DNA from: DATMER01 sp963741305
GTDB taxonomy: Bacteria; Acidobacteriota; Thermoanaerobaculia; Multivoradales; UBA5704
Direction: 5' to 3'
DNA: 64,000 nt
Assembly: GCA_963741305.1 (NCBI GenBank)
Contig: CAVUHL010000003.1
Span: 6,634,001 to 6,698,000, forward strand
This document shows, piece by piece, positions 62,161-64,000 of this stretch. The notes under the pieces were generated by a model, which searched no databases, was not told the DNA's origin, and saw only the letters and a program-made list of their open reading frames with translations. Both the position numbers and the translations under genes were made by a program. The number at the start of each line of letters is the position of its first letter. The first letter of the stretch is position 1.

Positions 62161-64000
62161 TCGGATGGCAGCGCATGGCGAAGGCCAGTTCCCTGTGGCG
62201 ACTAACTATCGGAGGCTTACGATCCAGTATAAGGATTTTGTAGTCCAGGTCGGTGCACGGCGGGATAACGAGTTTCGAGTGCGTGTCCTTGAGTCTCCTG
62301 CAGGTCAGGGAGAAGGCTCGTTTCGTCTACCTTGGAATCCGGACGAGTGGGCTTGTATACGCGCCAGTATGGTCCGAAATGACCGCGATCTCGGCGCGAG
62401 AAAGCCACCGGCCAACCAACTTTCCCCCCACCATATCGGTGAAGAGCTTTTCCAAGCCCTCTTTTCTGGTCAGGTTGGTCTCCTGTGGGCGCGCAGCATT
62501 GGAGTCGTCCCAAGCCGTGGTCTCCGCGTCCAACTGCGTTTCAAGCTCGATGAACAACCATCGGGTGACCCTACACTTCCCCACAGCCTTCCCTGGGAGC
62601 TCCTCCGCCAGCCGGACACCCGCGATTTTCTCGCCCTAAGCCGGCTTACTCCAGTTGTGCGTTACCTGGAGGTGCCGCGACCAGCCGTTCCGTTCCGACG
62701 CCCGTCTGTTCTGCTGATCCTCGTGGTGATCTCGGCGCCTGCCGGCCTCTCGTCCCTCGACTCTGCCCGGGAGTGGCAAGACATACAGCAGGCCTGGGGA
62801 GACCGGCCCGAGGTCGAGGTCGATGTTTTGGAGAAGCCCCGCGCGAGTACTCTTCGAGAGGCACTCTTGAGCCGCCCCTACAACATTCTCCACTTCATTG
62901 GGCATGCGAAGCTCGACACCAGCACTGGTGAAGGGTGCCTCGTCTTCGAGGACAAGAACGGAGCGGCCGATCCGATCTCGGCAGAAGAGCTAGTGACTCT
63001 TCTCAAAGACCTCACGAGCCTTCGCCTCGTCTTCCTGAATGCTTGCGACACTGCCCGGACCGTGGGAGGGAAAGGGCTGGATCCGTTCGCCGGAGTGGCG
63101 ACAGCTCTAGTCATGGCAGGGCTTCCGGCCGTCGTGGCGATGCAGTTCCCGATCTCGGACGACGCTGCGATTGCGTTCAGCCGGACTGTCCACCTCCGGC
63201 TCGCCGCCGGCGAGCCTCTCGACACGGCCGTCACCGAAGGTCGCCAAGCCATTTTCGCTGAAGAGCATTCCACGATGGAGTGGGCCATACCCGTTGTTTT
63301 CACCCGGGTGGCCGATGGCTTCATCTTTAACCCGCGGGAACGACGCTTCCAGGAGGCCCTTCCGAACCCCGGATCTGGGCTTTGGCAACGTTCTCTCCGA
63401 ATGGTCTGGCCTATCGGGCTCGCCTTGTGCTTGGTGATGATCGTCTTCTGGGCCTTGATCGATTCGAAGATGATCGGTCGTGCCCTGTCCGCTCTCCCCA
63501 GATCGACGGCGAAGCCCACCTTCGAAACAGTCCGCGTAGGATCAATCCGTATTGGCCGCTACGAGGTTACTCAACGCCAGTTCCTCCAGTTCGTTCTCTC
63601 CAACCAGCGATGGCGTCGGGATCGCATCGAGCCGACCCTCCACGATGGCGACTATCTTAGATCCTGGATTTCCTGGCGGGAGTATCCCGCCAAACTCGAC
63701 GACCATCCCGTGACCCAGGTCTCATGGTACGCCGCGGAGGCCTTTTGCGAGTGGGCCGGAGGCCGTTTACCGCAGCTTGAGGAGTGGCAGACTGTCGCCC
63801 ACACGGCTGAGTATCGCTTCCCTTGGGGATCGAACCAGTCCGCCAGCCCACTACTCAATTTCTGCGATCGCACCTGTCCGCGGACGTATCGCGGCATCGG
63901 TCCGGAGTTGGAGCCAGACGGTTTCCCGGAAACCGCCTCGGCCGGTTCCTTCCCAGCCGGCCAGACCCGCGAGGGTGTTTTCGATCTTAGCGGCAACGTC
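62126..64000 (+). CDS. CHAT protease-TM-FGE/sulfatase-domain protein (3' end cut off)
   Basis: 625 codons are present and the frame is open at the window end. Residues 1 to about 190 are an unknown beta-rich region; about 200-390 form a CHAT (caspase-like) peptidase with the catalytic dyad His260 in ILHFIGHAKL and Cys307 in LVFLNACDTA. A single membrane helix follows at about 428-446 (WPIGLALCLVMIVFWALI). An FGE-sulfatase domain begins near 470 (RIGRYEVTQRQFLQFV, HPVTQVSWYAAEAFCEWAGG, EGVFDLSGNV). CHAT proteins are proteases of conflict and death systems; FGE folds bind ligands and serve as diversified C-type-lectin-like domains in some retroelements. GTG at 62126 with GAGGG seven bases upstream; an in-frame stop at 62102 excludes extension. 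Confidence 0.9.
   Translation, partial: MSRNWEVVVLHGRMAAHGEGQFPVATNYRRLTIQYKDFVVQVGARRDNEFRVRVLESPAGQGEGSFRLPWNPDEWACIRASMVRNDRDLGARKPPANQLSPHHIGEELFQALFSGQVGLLWARSIGVVPSRGLRVQLRFKLDEQPSGDPTLPHSLPWELLRQPDTRDFLALSRLTPVVRYLEVPRPAVPFRRPSVLLILVVISAPAGLSSLDSAREWQDIQQAWGDRPEVEVDVLEKPRASTLREALLSRPYNILHFIGHAKLDTSTGEGCLVFEDKNGAADPISAEELVTLLKDLTSLRLVFLNACDTARTVGGKGLDPFAGVATALVMAGLPAVVAMQFPISDDAAIAFSRTVHLRLAAGEPLDTAVTEGRQAIFAEEHSTMEWAIPVVFTRVADGFIFNPRERRFQEALPNPGSGLWQRSLRMVWPIGLALCLVMIVFWALIDSKMIGRALSALPRSTAKPTFETVRVGSIRIGRYEVTQRQFLQFVLSNQRWRRDRIEPTLHDGDYLRSWISWREYPAKLDDHPVTQVSWYAAEAFCEWAGGRLPQLEEWQTVAHTAEYRFPWGSNQSASPLLNFCDRTCPRTYRGIGPELEPDGFPETASAGSFPAGQTREGVFDLSGNV

Noticed and set aside
58960..64000. 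Right attachment site as a second tRNA-Glu 3' end
   Set aside because: I saw no copy of GGTTCGAATCCC in this range.

Overview
The window is high-GC bacterial DNA from a diderm: it encodes an outer-membrane beta-barrel candidate, several lipoproteins, a Wzm/Wzt-type exporter, a GWxTD lipoprotein and a DUF4394 protein. The mix (GWxTD, DUF3467, M49-like peptidase, several FKBPs, NYN/OST-HTH, secreted proteases) suits Acidobacteriota, perhaps a Thermoanaerobaculia-like lineage. That is an inference from protein families; there is no rRNA gene here to prove it. Many start codons have a TAnnnT hexamer only 5-10 bases upstream and no Shine-Dalgarno, so leaderless transcripts may be common.

Layout. 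0-3.4 kb: Lrp regulator, EamA exporter and lepA. 3.4-6.3 kb: a compact module of two XRE regulators around a small secreted Cys-rich peptide and a zinc-finger/TPR protein. 6.3-13.4 kb: an FAD oxidoreductase, the 180-kDa NAD-glutamate dehydrogenase, a small membrane protein and a ParDE-like toxin-antitoxin pair. 13.4-23.8 kb: NYN/OST-HTH protein, HD protein, YfhO-like membrane protein, Wzm/Wzt-type ABC exporter, glycerate 2-kinase, DUF3467, GWxTD lipoprotein, outer-membrane protein and VapBC. 24-28.3 kb: one tightly overlapping operon for assimilatory sulfate reduction and siroheme synthesis. 28.3-43.8 kb: M49-like peptidase, two FKBPs, HutI, S41 peptidase, MarR, a subtilase whose 3' end is frameshifted, an AAC(6')-like acetyltransferase, DUF4394, a methyltransferase, a third FKBP, an XRE-ImmA protein, VapBC-like genes and a UPF0175 protein. 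43.9-56.2 kb: ArgR, an M36-like metallopeptidase, a beta-propeller lipoprotein, a cell-wall operon (amidase, GerMN, MurI), a VOC protein and an FHA-GAF-adenylate cyclase. 56.28-61 kb: tRNA-Glu(CTC) followed by an integrated element with a large serine recombinase, a small coupled partner, an apparently catalytically dead tyrosine-recombinase homologue, a winged-helix protein, G-run and 33-bp repeats, and an intact tyrosine recombinase. 61-64 kb: a long non-coding GC-rich stretch, then a CHAT protease-TM-FGE/sulfatase fusion cut off by the window end.

What stands out: (i) the serine recombinase reading frame ends inside tRNA-Glu, its stop codon lying in the anticodon loop; (ii) the CHAT-TM-FGE protein, an architecture linked to conflict systems and sometimes to diversity-generating retroelements; (iii) the secreted-peptide/TPR/XRE module, which could be peptide signalling; (iv) four tandem arrays with periods of 21 or 33 bp at unrelated loci; (v) a 233-bp nested inverted-repeat element at 18.1-18.3 kb.
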